Below are positions 1 through 6,753 of a stretch of DNA of 11,880 nt, one piece after another (position 1 is the first letter of the stretch; each line of letters starts with the position of its first letter). A model generated the notes under the pieces. It searched no databases and was not told the DNA's origin. It saw only the letters and a program-made list of their open reading frames with translations. The position numbers and the translations under genes were made by a program. Source of the stretch: Candidatus Finniella inopinata (GTDB lineage: Bacteria > Pseudomonadota > Alphaproteobacteria > Paracaedibacterales > CAITNM01); assembly GCA_945903885.1 (NCBI GenBank), contig CAMDPB010000009.1, positions 1 through 11,880 of the forward strand. Direction: 5' to 3'.

Positions 1-260
1 GTCGTGATTTTGCATTTGTGCTGGACGCATCAATTCCAGCTCAAAAACTTGTTAAAGCCGTTGAAAAAGCTCACGATCTTATCGTTCAAGTTGATGTTTT
101 TGATTATTATCAGGGCCAACATGTGGAACAAGGTAAAAAATCTCTAGCGGTCTCTGTAACACTGCAACCAACACAAAAAACTTTGGATGAAGAATCCCTC
201 ACCCAAATTCATGAATCTATCGTTCAAACTGCAATCAAGATTGAGGCTCAGTTACGTTGA
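1..260 (+). CDS. pheT: Phenylalanyl-tRNA synthetase beta subunit, C-terminal end (partial)
   Basis: This is the 3' end of a gene that begins before the window. The reading frame is open from base 3 and stops with TGA at 258-260. The visible 85 residues match the C-terminal ferredoxin-fold anticodon-binding domain of PheT: an RDFAF start, a VFDYYQG segment, then GKKSLAVSVTLQP and a final helix. PheT is the beta subunit of the cytoplasmic alpha2-beta2 enzyme that charges tRNA-Phe, and this domain contacts the anticodon stem of the tRNA. The GTG at 18 is an internal valine codon, not a start. The last 13 bases overlap the tail of the convergent gene at 248-874. No hairpin terminator is visible after the stop. 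Family recognition is from known PheT sequences; the rest of the protein cannot be seen. Confidence 0.93.
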   Translation, partial: RDFAFVLDASIPAQKLVKAVEKAHDLIVQVDVFDYYQGQHVEQGKKSLAVSVTLQPTQKTLDEESLTQIHESIVQTAIKIEAQLR

Positions 261-874
261 TCATCGGGAAGAAAATTTCTTGCTACTGGACCATCGTCGT
301 TTACAGTTGGAACCAATGGAACGACTGTAAAATTCACCTCATGAGCTAAGTTTGCAAGATGATTTTCTCTTTCTTCTTCTTCCCTAGCACTACATTTTGC
401 AATGCCAATAAAAGTTATATGGGCAGCAAAACATGCTGTACTTCCGAACAATAGAATATTCATAAGGTTATCTGAACCCTCAACAAGCTTCACACCTGAA
501 GCCATTGCTGACGCTCCTGATCCAACATACAAAAGTACATTTCCAAATGCTTCACTTATATGCGATGCTTTTCTGAAAAACCAACGCATATTTACTACAT
601 CTGTCACATTTATTCCATAATCAGCGCTAAGTAAATTGTGAACATCTGTTACTACTTGTTCTCGTATTCCAGTTCTGTGCGCTATCACACTAGAATCATG
701 AGAACTAATTGTATCTACTCCCTCAGTATTAAGACTTGATGGCTCGCGTCGCCTACCTATTGCTGCCTCTATATCGTCGTCAACCCCCAATACAATGCCT
801 GCTGCCGTATCAGAGCAAATCACGTAGTTTGAAAAACCAATAGACAGAAATAAAAGAATAAATTTTGAACACAT
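248..874 (-). CDS. Hypothetical exported membrane protein, paralogue A (208 aa)
   Basis: I do not recognise this family. The protein starts with a hydrophobic signal-like segment (residues 4-20, possible cleavage after V-I-C). A polar, charged stretch follows (about 21-80), then a conserved core (81-187). The core contains a RWFFRK motif (97-102), two hydrophobic segments (about 111-131 and 138-158) rich in Gly, Ala and Ser, and an acidic SAREEEERE run. The tail is polar and ends DDQRN. The expected picture is an exported protein with a C-terminal membrane hairpin; this is inference. The neighbour at 965-1480 is a clear paralogue, with about 66 of 107 core residues identical. The ATG at 872-874 is the first start that includes the signal segment. 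A TATAAT lies at 902-907 on the minus strand, but no good -35 box or Shine-Dalgarno was seen. Its stop lies inside pheT's last codons. The paralogy makes a real gene likely. Confidence 0.8.
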   Translation of the reverse strand: MCSKFILLFLSIGFSNYVICSDTAAGIVLGVDDDIEAAIGRRREPSSLNTEGVDTISSHDSSVIAHRTGIREQVVTDVHNLLSADYGINVTDVVNMRWFFRKASHISEAFGNVLLYVGSGASAMASGVKLVEGSDNLMNILLFGSTACFAAHITFIGIAKCSAREEEERENHLANLAHEVNFTVVPLVPTVNDDGPVARNFLPDDQRN

Positions 875-964
875 ATGAAAACCAAGTATTAATACATGAT
901 AATTATATATTAATGCTTTGATATTAAATATATGTTAATAATCAATAAAGTTTTATTTATATCA

Positions 965-1480
965 CTAATGCGCGCCATCATCAGTTACATGAGTTTCTAA
1001 TGGTACTATTTTAAATCCTACCTCGTTAGCCAAAGCGGAAAGCTGTCCTTCTCTTTCTGTATTTTCTCTAGCACTACATTTTGCAATACCAATAAGAGTT
1101 ATATGCGCTGCAAAACACGCTGTACTTGCAAAAAGAAACATATTCGAAAGGCCGTCTGATCCAACCAGTTTTATTCCGGCTGCTACTGATGCAACACCTG
1201 AGCCAATATACAAGAGTGTATTTCCCATAGCTTCAGTGCAATTTGCCGTTTTTCTATAAAACCATCGAGTTTGAATCAGATCCCCAACATTGCGTTCGTA
1301 ATCTGCCTCAAAAAGACTATGAGCACGCTGTGCTAGTCCAGCACTAATTGGGGCCCTCAATAAAGAGGTTGTTTCCGCAAGATGTTGCCCTGCTTCTAAA
1401 TCAACCAACTCAGACGTTGCGCCATTAACGAAAGTCGAAAAGAATACACAAGTAACTAACCTCATAAAAATTATTTTCAT
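965..1480 (-). CDS. Hypothetical exported membrane protein, paralogue B (171 aa)
   Basis: This is the shorter sister of the gene at 248-874, and its function is likewise unknown. It has an N-terminal signal-like segment (about residues 4-19, possible cleavage near VNG-AT) and a polar linker about 20-25 residues shorter than in the sister. The shared core has RWFYRK (72-77), two hydrophobic segments (about 86-106 and 112-132), and the stretch STACFAAH followed by IGIAKCSARE. Two core cysteines (C122 and C135) line up with C148 and C161 of the sister. The C-terminal tail is polar and ends DDGAH. The ATG at 1478-1480 was chosen because it keeps the signal segment. A GGTG sits about 6-9 bases upstream as a weak ribosome site, and a TATAAA lies at 1504-1509 on the minus strand with no convincing -35 box. 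The order suggests B is transcribed first, then A after a 90-base AT-rich gap. Whether they share a transcript is unknown. Confidence 0.82.
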   Translation of the reverse strand: MKIIFMRLVTCVFFSTFVNGATSELVDLEAGQHLAETTSLLRAPISAGLAQRAHSLFEADYERNVGDLIQTRWFYRKTANCTEAMGNTLLYIGSGVASVAAGIKLVGSDGLSNMFLFASTACFAAHITLIGIAKCSARENTEREGQLSALANEVGFKIVPLETHVTDDGAH

Positions 1481-1630
1481 AGAGACACCAAATTAAATGT
1501 AAATTTATACTGTCATAATGATGTTAAATATTCATTTAAAAATAATTAAATTACTATTAACGGCATTTAAAAAAACTTCTAAATAAAATTTGTTACTTTC
1601 TGCCACATTTTTCAAAAATAAAATATTTCC

Positions 1631-1723
1631 TTAACGCTTTTGAGGTTAGGTGTAGGGGTAAGATTTTCCCTGTCAATTACCGTAGCGACCTAACGTTAAA
1701 CTTCTAAAACTAAAAAACCTCAA
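1631..1723. other. Inverted-repeat cluster, possible structured RNA
   Basis: Several complementary segments lie close together: GTTAGGT (1645-1651) with ACCTAAC (1688-1694); GGTAA (1657-1661) with TTACC (1677-1681); TTAACG (1631-1636) with CGTTAA (1694-1699); and TTGAGGTT (1640-1647) with AACCTCAA (1716-1723). The segment 1640-1651 can pair continuously in two blocks, with 1718-1723 and with 1688-1693, leaving 1694-1717 as a side loop. A TAAAAT at 1619-1624 would place a plus-strand transcript start near 1631, but no matching -35 box is visible. The cluster lies upstream of the proposed typA promoter, so it would not be in that leader. I could not match it to 6S RNA, SRP RNA, tmRNA or a known riboswitch. 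It may be a small RNA on either strand, a regulatory site, or chance. Confidence 0.3.
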
Positions 1724-1778
1724 TTAGACGTCAAACGGTTTCCTCTAGCTGGGGATTGCTAAAGTTTTACTCAGCAAA

Positions 1779-1800
1779 AGCATTGCTTTCTCAGAATGCT
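1779..1800. repeat. Short inverted repeat before the typA promoter
   Basis: AGCATT (1779-1784) is the exact reverse complement of AATGCT (1795-1800), with a 10-base loop. It lies about 30 bases upstream of the proposed typA -35 box. It could be a weak hairpin or a protein-binding site; six base pairs in AT-rich DNA can also arise by chance. Confidence 0.25.
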
Positions 1801-1828
1801 CTGTTTCTACACACTTGTTGGTTTTTCT

Positions 1829-1857
1829 TTGTCTTTTTCTTCTAAACAATATATAAT
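1829..1857 (+). promoter_or_regulatory. Probable sigma-70 promoter of the typA operon
   Basis: A perfect -10 box TATAAT lies at 1852-1857. It is preceded at exactly 17 bases by TTGTCT (1829-1834), which matches four of six positions of the -35 consensus. Transcription would start near 1864, giving a leader of about 25 bases before the typA ATG. It is the only convincing promoter I found in the window and would serve typA, the ccmB-like gene and lpxK. Confidence 0.6.
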
Positions 1858-1888
1858 TCTACTTTGAAACAAATAGAAAAAAAAGAAA

Positions 1889-3712
1889 ATGCAACTTCGT
1901 AATATTGCTATTATTGCTCACGTTGACCATGGAAAAACAACCCTGGTTGATAATCTTTTAAAACAAAGTGGAACTTTTCGCACCAACCAACACGTGGCAG
2001 AACGGGCCATGGATAGTAATGACCTTGAGCGCGAGCGCGGCATTACAATTTTGGCAAAATGCACATCCTTAAGCTGGAATAATTTTCGTATTAACATTGT
2101 AGACACCCCGGGTCACGCCGACTTCGGTGGCGAAGTTGAGCGTATTTTAAGCATGGTTGATGGTGTTGTCATTTTGGTAGACGCTGCTGAAGGCCCACTT
2201 CCACAAACGAAATTTGTGCTTGGAAAAGCTTTAAAACTAGGATTGCGTCCAATTGTTGTCATTAACAAAATTGACCGACAAGATGCTCGCCCTGAAGAAG
2301 TTCTTAACGAAATTTTTGATTTATTCGTGGCTATGGATGCATCTGATGAACAATTAGATTTTCCAATACTGTACGCATCTGGAAGAAATGGCTGGGCTGT
2401 ACATGAACTAGGAGAACCACAAGAAACACTAATTCCTATGTTTGAAGTCATCACACGCCATGTTCCAGCTCCTAAGCAAAAGGCAGAAGGACCGTTTTCT
2501 ATGCTAGTAACAACCCTAGAATACGATCCTTATTTAGGACGCATTCTAACTGGCCGAGTTGAAACAGGAATCATTAAAGTAAACACACCGATACGTGTTC
2601 TAGCTCAAAATGGAGATCAAGTTGAACAAGGACGCATCGCAAAGCTTTTGAGTTTCCGTGGCCTTGAGCGTATAGCGGTTGATGAAGCACAAGCTGGTGA
2701 TATTATTGCTATAGCTGGCCTTGAAAAAAGCACCGTAGCCGATACTATCTGCGCTATGGATGTAACGCAACCAATCAAAGCTCAACCTATTGATCCACCA
2801 ACTTTAGGAATGACCTTTTCAATTAATGATTCACCGCTAGCAGGCCAAGAAGGCACAAAACTTACATCTCGTGTACTTCGTGAACGCTTACTACGTGAAT
2901 CTGAAGGAAACGTAGCGATTCGCATTACTGAAGCAACTGACAGAGATGCTTTTGAAGTAGCAGGCCGAGGAGAGCTTCAGCTTGGTGTGTTAATTGAAAC
3001 AATGCGACGTGAAGGGTTTGAGCTATCAATCAGCCGCCCACGCGTTTTATACAAAATTGATGAGGCAACCAATCAAAGACTTGAGCCAATTGAAGAAATT
3101 GTTATCGATGTTGATGAAGAATATGTAGGCACGGTAGTTGAGTCTTTAAGCTTGCGTAAAGCAGAAATGAAAGACATGTTTCCATCAGGCGGTGGCAAAA
3201 CAAGAATCGTTTTCCACGGACCTTCTCGTGGTCTTATTGGGTTTCATGGTCAATTCCTTACAATCACACGCGGTACTGGCGTAATGAACCGTTTGTTCCA
3301 TGATTATGCACCCTTCAAAGGTGCTATTGAAGGACGTGCGAACGGCGTGCTTATTTCTAATGGAACAGGTGAAGCGGTTGGCTATGCTTTATGGAAGCTT
3401 GAAGATCGAGGCATCATGTTTGTTGAGCATGGAACAAAGGTTTATGAGGGCATGATTATTGGTGAAAACAACCGAGACAATGACCTTGAAATCAACCCTC
3501 TAAGAGCGAAGCAACTTACCAACGTACGCGCTTCAGGAAAGGACGAGGCAATTCGTTTGACTCCTCCTAAAGTTATGACACTTGAGCAAGCGATTACTTA
3601 TATCGAAGAAGATGAACGCGTTGAAGTAACACCAAAGTCAATTCGCATCCGCAAAGCAATTTTAGATCCGAATGACCGTAAAAAGTTTGAAAAGTCACGT
3701 AACAAATCATGA
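1889..3712 (+). CDS. typA: Ribosome-associated GTPase TypA/BipA
   Basis: This is a translational GTPase of the TypA/BipA family. It binds the 70S ribosome and in other bacteria supports growth in the cold and under stress and assists 50S assembly. All GTPase motifs are present: AHVDHGKT (residues 10-17), RGIT (50-53, switch I threonine), DTPGH (72-76) and NKID (126-129). The EF-G-like domains and the TypA-specific C-terminal domain follow, including the SGGGKTRIVF and SRGLIGFHGQFL stretches and a basic tail. The length of 607 residues matches E. coli BipA. The ATG at 1889 gives the normal MQLRNIAIIAHVDHGKT beginning. Its ribosome site is only an A-rich AAGAAA, with no true Shine-Dalgarno. A good promoter lies 32 bases upstream. 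The stop overlaps the next gene's start as ATGA, so translation is probably coupled. Nothing looks damaged. Confidence 0.97.
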   Translation: MQLRNIAIIAHVDHGKTTLVDNLLKQSGTFRTNQHVAERAMDSNDLERERGITILAKCTSLSWNNFRINIVDTPGHADFGGEVERILSMVDGVVILVDAAEGPLPQTKFVLGKALKLGLRPIVVINKIDRQDARPEEVLNEIFDLFVAMDASDEQLDFPILYASGRNGWAVHELGEPQETLIPMFEVITRHVPAPKQKAEGPFSMLVTTLEYDPYLGRILTGRVETGIIKVNTPIRVLAQNGDQVEQGRIAKLLSFRGLERIAVDEAQAGDIIAIAGLEKSTVADTICAMDVTQPIKAQPIDPPTLGMTFSINDSPLAGQEGTKLTSRVLRERLLRESEGNVAIRITEATDRDAFEVAGRGELQLGVLIETMRREGFELSISRPRVLYKIDEATNQRLEPIEEIVIDVDEEYVGTVVESLSLRKAEMKDMFPSGGGKTRIVFHGPSRGLIGFHGQFLTITRGTGVMNRLFHDYAPFKGAIEGRANGVLISNGTGEAVGYALWKLEDRGIMFVEHGTKVYEGMIIGENNRDNDLEINPLRAKQLTNVRASGKDEAIRLTPPKVMTLEQAITYIEEDERVEVTPKSIRIRKAILDPNDRKKFEKSRNKS

Positions 3713-4284
3713 CCTTTAGCGGAGTCTGCAAAATCTCAATATTGGCACATCGCCAACAAATTTTTGCAGCTCCACTTCTTTTTTTATGGATAATTATTAT
3801 TCATTATATTTTAGGTGTCACTGTTGCTCCGGTTACGATGTTATTAACAGGAGCAACTATTACTGTTTACCAACAGTTCAATACATATGTTGAAGATGTT
3901 GCAGATGGTTTTTTTGACCACTGTCGCTACAACGGCTTGCATCCACTTACTTATGCTTGGGCAAAGTCTGTTAGCATTTGGATTGGAACACTTCTTCCAA
4001 TGGCTTTCATACTGCTGATTGTAGGAATAGGATTTACTCAATCTCTCCTTATATTCTCACAATGGGTAACCCTTAGTATTTGCATAGCCTGCGCTCTCTC
4101 TTTCATGCCTGATTCCAGCCCTCTAAATTTACTTTTAGGGTGGACCCCTTTATTAACTGCTCCGCTCATATTCTCGATGGATTTTTTAAACACATTCAAC
4201 GGAAATAGCCTACTGATTTTACTAGGATGTGATATCATTCTGGTAAGTACTATTTGTGTTCCCCTTACCTTTCATAAAAGTTAA
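3709..4284 (+). CDS. ccmB: Diverged CcmB-like heme exporter/ABC permease (191 aa)
   Basis: This is an integral membrane protein with about six hydrophobic segments, and it resembles CcmB. CcmB is the permease that works with CcmA, CcmC and CcmD to deliver heme across the inner membrane for cytochrome c maturation (System I). The best match is residues 62-105: EDVADGFFDHCRYNGLHPL, then a WAKSVSIWIGTLLP segment. This follows the usual CcmB pattern of D-x-x-D-G, L-x-x-L, S-x-x-P-L, then A-K-x-x-x-H-W and G-L-P. A late hydrophobic LLGWTPLLTAPLIF also fits. Its 191 residues are shorter than the usual 215-225, and the region around membrane segment 2 looks compressed. The start overlaps the typA stop (ATGA), and lpxK follows after 8 bases, so it is probably cotranscribed. 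No ccmA or ccmC is visible nearby. The assignment rests on pattern only; another ABC-2-type permease is possible. Confidence 0.58.
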   Translation: MTFSGVCKISILAHRQQIFAAPLLFLWIIIIHYILGVTVAPVTMLLTGATITVYQQFNTYVEDVADGFFDHCRYNGLHPLTYAWAKSVSIWIGTLLPMAFILLIVGIGFTQSLLIFSQWVTLSICIACALSFMPDSSPLNLLLGWTPLLTAPLIFSMDFLNTFNGNSLLILLGCDIILVSTICVPLTFHKS

Positions 4285-4292
4285 GTGCAAAA

Positions 4293-5255
4293 ATGTTTTT
4301 TCTAACCCCTAAATTTTGGCGGCAAAATAATATGTTAAGCCGCATTCTCCAGCCTGTTGCCTGGATGTATGAGTACATAAGCTTATGGTACGGCAGACGT
4401 GTAAAAACCCAAAAAGTTTCAGTTCCTGTTATTTGTGTCGGAAATCTAGTTATGGGTGGCGCTGGAAAAACACCTACCGTTTTAGCATTAGTAGATATGT
4501 TAAAAAAAATGAATCACACACCCCATATTTTAAGCAGTGGTTATGGGGCTGTTATTAAAGATTCTATTCGTGTTAACTCACAAAAACATACTTATTTGCA
4601 AGTCGGTGATGAAGCACTACTTTTGGCTGAAAAAGCATCAACCTGGGCAGGTCCAGATAGAGTACTTTCAGCGAAACTTGCGATTAGCCATGGCGCTACT
4701 GTAATTATTATGGACGATGGTCTACAAAACAATAGCCTACACAAAGACTTAAGTTTGTTGGTAATTGATACCTTGCAAGGTTTTGGAAATGGTAGAGTTT
4801 TTCCAGCCGGACCATTACGTGAATCACCACACCGTGGCGTGCGAAAAACAAGCATGACTATTGCTATTGGCAATGGCGCGTTACCAAAAGGAATTCCTCA
4901 AGCAACCAGAGCTCATATGACTGCAGTTGATGAAGTTCATCCCAGAGCTGTGATTGCCTTTGCCGGGCTTGGATATCCTGAAAAATTCAACTGCACATTA
5001 CAAGATTATGGGTTTGACGTAAAACGTTTCATCCCGTTTCCTGATCACCATCCCTACACCATTCCCGAATTGGAGCGTCTATTAAAAATTTCAGCTCGCA
5101 GAAAAATTGATTTAATTACTACAGCCAAGGATTTCTTACGTATTCCGGAGCGCTTCAAAAAGAAAGTCTACGCTTTTAATGTTAGTTTAGAATTTGAAGA
5201 ACCTGAAAAATTGTATGAGTTGATAGCAGCAAAATTACAAAGCATCGTCTCATAA
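4293..5255 (+). CDS. lpxK: Tetraacyldisaccharide 4'-kinase
   Basis: LpxK uses ATP to phosphorylate the 4' position of the tetraacyl-disaccharide-1-phosphate precursor, giving lipid IVA, at the cytoplasmic face of the inner membrane. The evidence is strong: an N-terminal hydrophobic, amphipathic membrane-anchoring region (about 14-34) and the P-loop GNLVMGGAGKTPT (50-62). VGDEALLL (104-111), MDDGLQN (140-146), GRVFPAGPLRES and FPDHHPYT (249-256) also fit; the DDG aspartates and the late histidine match known functional positions of the family. The usual LSRGYG motif reads LSSGYG here (80-85), a small departure. The length of 320 residues is normal. The ATG at 4293 is preferred over the in-frame ATG at 4332 because LTPKFW fits the typical alphaproteobacterial start. 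It lies 8 bases after the ccmB-like gene without a clear Shine-Dalgarno. It converges on nuoN, with only 25 bases between the stops. Confidence 0.95.
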   Translation: MFFLTPKFWRQNNMLSRILQPVAWMYEYISLWYGRRVKTQKVSVPVICVGNLVMGGAGKTPTVLALVDMLKKMNHTPHILSSGYGAVIKDSIRVNSQKHTYLQVGDEALLLAEKASTWAGPDRVLSAKLAISHGATVIIMDDGLQNNSLHKDLSLLVIDTLQGFGNGRVFPAGPLRESPHRGVRKTSMTIAIGNGALPKGIPQATRAHMTAVDEVHPRAVIAFAGLGYPEKFNCTLQDYGFDVKRFIPFPDHHPYTIPELERLLKISARRKIDLITTAKDFLRIPERFKKKVYAFNVSLEFEEPEKLYELIAAKLQSIVS

Positions 5256-5280
5256 ATCCACAATACTTCTGCTAGCTACT

Positions 5281-6753
5281 CTATTGAAAAAGAATAGAAA
5301 CTGCCATAGAGCGAGCTAACTCTAATAACCTAAAAGGAAAAATAACCATTAAACACAAAATGAGGAAAATAAAGGCCACGATAGTTTTAACAACGTACTT
5401 TCGTAACGAATTAACCTGATTGACACGATTAACCTTTAGAACAGATTGGCTCAGCACAAAAAACTTTAAGACATTCAAGTAATAAGCAGCGCTAATAACA
5501 GTGGTAATTACAGCCACTATCCCCATAAAATATGCTGACCTTGTTATCACACTTTCTAAGACATAAATTTTAGCAAAGAAACCAGGCATGGGCGGAATAC
5601 CAGCAAACGATAAAATAAATAAACAGAATAAGCTTCCTAACATAGGCATGCTTTGCATAATACCACTAAGGTCTTTAATGTCATTTATGGGCTTTATACT
5701 TCTTTCGAATATTATAAGCAAAGAAAACACTCCCAACATGTTCAGCGCGTAAAAAATTATGTAAATAATCGCTGAGCTAAGCCCGAATTCTCCCCCCATT
5801 GCGGGTCCCATAAGAAGGAATCCCATGTCACTAACTGAACTATATGCAAACATCCTTCTCAGATTTTGTTGACGCAATGCAGCTAATGAACCCCAAACCA
5901 TTGACAGAATAGCAAGGCCCACAAATAAATATCGCCAGTAAGTAAAAATACCATAAAAAGGATAAGTTAGTAGATGAAGCAAGCTGAATACAGTGATAAT
6001 TTTTGGAATAGTTACTATAAATAAAACAATAGGCAATGGTGCAGCTTGATATACATCTGGAGCCCATGTATGAAATGGGGCTACAGGGAGTTTAAAACAT
6101 AACCCTATTAGTACAAAAAACATACCGACTATAGCTCCGGCATGCTCAAAATCATTAACATAAGTTCCAAAAAAGTAAAAAAGCGTATTAAAAAAATTAG
6201 TGCCTGTGAAACCATAAATTAGACTCATACCAAAAAGCATGAAGGCTGTACTTATGGCTCCTATCGTAAAAAATTTAACAGCAGCTTCACTACTCTGTTG
6301 ATTATCTCTATCTGCTGCTACTAGCAAATATTGACTTAAATGGCTCATTTCCAAACCTATAAATAAGGTAAGAAAGTGATTTGATGAAAGTGCTACAGAA
6401 CCACCGATCACTGAAAATGTCGCGATAATAAGCCATTCAAATTGCTTTATGTTGTACGCACCTAAAAATGAGAACAAACAAAAAAGAGCAACAGCAGAAA
6501 CGCTATACAGAATAATTTTTGAACAAACACAAAAGGGCATGTGTATAAATAAGCCATTCCAAAAAAATTGCTCAGACTTATCAGAAAGCAGTAATAAAAC
6601 ACATAAAAATCCCAACCCAAGAATAGTGGCTCCAATAGTTAAACGCTCGATTTTCTTTTGTTTAAATGTACCAATTACTAAAGAGATAAGCGCACTCACT
6701 GATAGTATAAATTCAGGAATAGCTGGGATTGATTTTAAAATATTACCTAGCAT
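5281..6753 (-). CDS. nuoN: NADH-quinone oxidoreductase subunit N
   Basis: NuoN is one of the three antiporter-like subunits in the membrane arm of complex I, which couples NADH oxidation to proton pumping. The 490 residues form many membrane helices. Key residues are in place: the helix-5 glutamate in FIGLEMSHL (E135), a lysine at 160 (SSEAAVKFFTIGA), the helix-7 lysine in FKLPVAPFHTWAPDVY (K221), K251 in PKIITVF, and a late lysine in PGFFAKIYV. PPMPGFFAK is typical of NuoN. The ATG at 6751-6753 overlaps the nuoM tail by 11 bases, with an AGGCTGG stretch just upstream as a modest ribosome site. It is the last gene of the minus-strand run and converges with lpxK. No good terminator hairpin is visible in the 25-base gap; the CTATT/AATAG repeat at 5281-5297 is weak and lies within the coding end. 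Confidence 0.96.
   Translation of the reverse strand: MLGNILKSIPAIPEFILSVSALISLVIGTFKQKKIERLTIGATILGLGFLCVLLLLSDKSEQFFWNGLFIHMPFCVCSKIILYSVSAVALFCLFSFLGAYNIKQFEWLIIATFSVIGGSVALSSNHFLTLFIGLEMSHLSQYLLVAADRDNQQSSEAAVKFFTIGAISTAFMLFGMSLIYGFTGTNFFNTLFYFFGTYVNDFEHAGAIVGMFFVLIGLCFKLPVAPFHTWAPDVYQAAPLPIVLFIVTIPKIITVFSLLHLLTYPFYGIFTYWRYLFVGLAILSMVWGSLAALRQQNLRRMFAYSSVSDMGFLLMGPAMGGEFGLSSAIIYIIFYALNMLGVFSLLIIFERSIKPINDIKDLSGIMQSMPMLGSLFCLFILSFAGIPPMPGFFAKIYVLESVITRSAYFMGIVAVITTVISAAYYLNVLKFFVLSQSVLKVNRVNQVNSLRKYVVKTIVAFIFLILCLMVIFPFRLLELARSMAVSILFQ

Larger units (their letters stand above)
1481..1888. other. 408-base divergent intergenic region
   Basis: This gap separates the minus-strand paralogue B from the plus-strand typA. 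No credible reading frame was found in it. The left part (1481-1625) is strongly AT-rich and may hold the promoter of paralogue B. The middle (about 1631-1803) is less AT-rich and contains several inverted repeats, described separately. The right end (1820-1888) is pyrimidine-rich and then A-rich, and carries the typA promoter. Confidence 0.7.

Noticed and set aside
18..260. Stand-alone 80-residue gene starting at GTG 18
   Set aside because: The frame is open to the left window edge, and the residues before the GTG (RDFAF) continue the PheT domain, so it is the end of pheT.
402..620. Open plus-strand frame of 72 codons inside paralogue A
   Set aside because: The opposite strand encodes a protein with a clear paralogue next door and silent-site divergence, which supports the minus-strand frame. 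No ribosome site was seen for the plus-strand frame.
1631..1803. Known small RNA (6S, SRP RNA, tmRNA) in the typA upstream gap
   Set aside because: I could not find the SRP GGAAGCA loop, a tRNA-like end with a T-loop, or the long rod-like pairing of 6S RNA. The region is reported only as an unassigned structured candidate.
5256..5300. Bidirectional terminator between lpxK and nuoN
   Set aside because: Only a 5-base-pair AT-rich repeat (CTATT/AATAG) and a short GCTAGC palindrome are present, with no T-tract after a stable stem.
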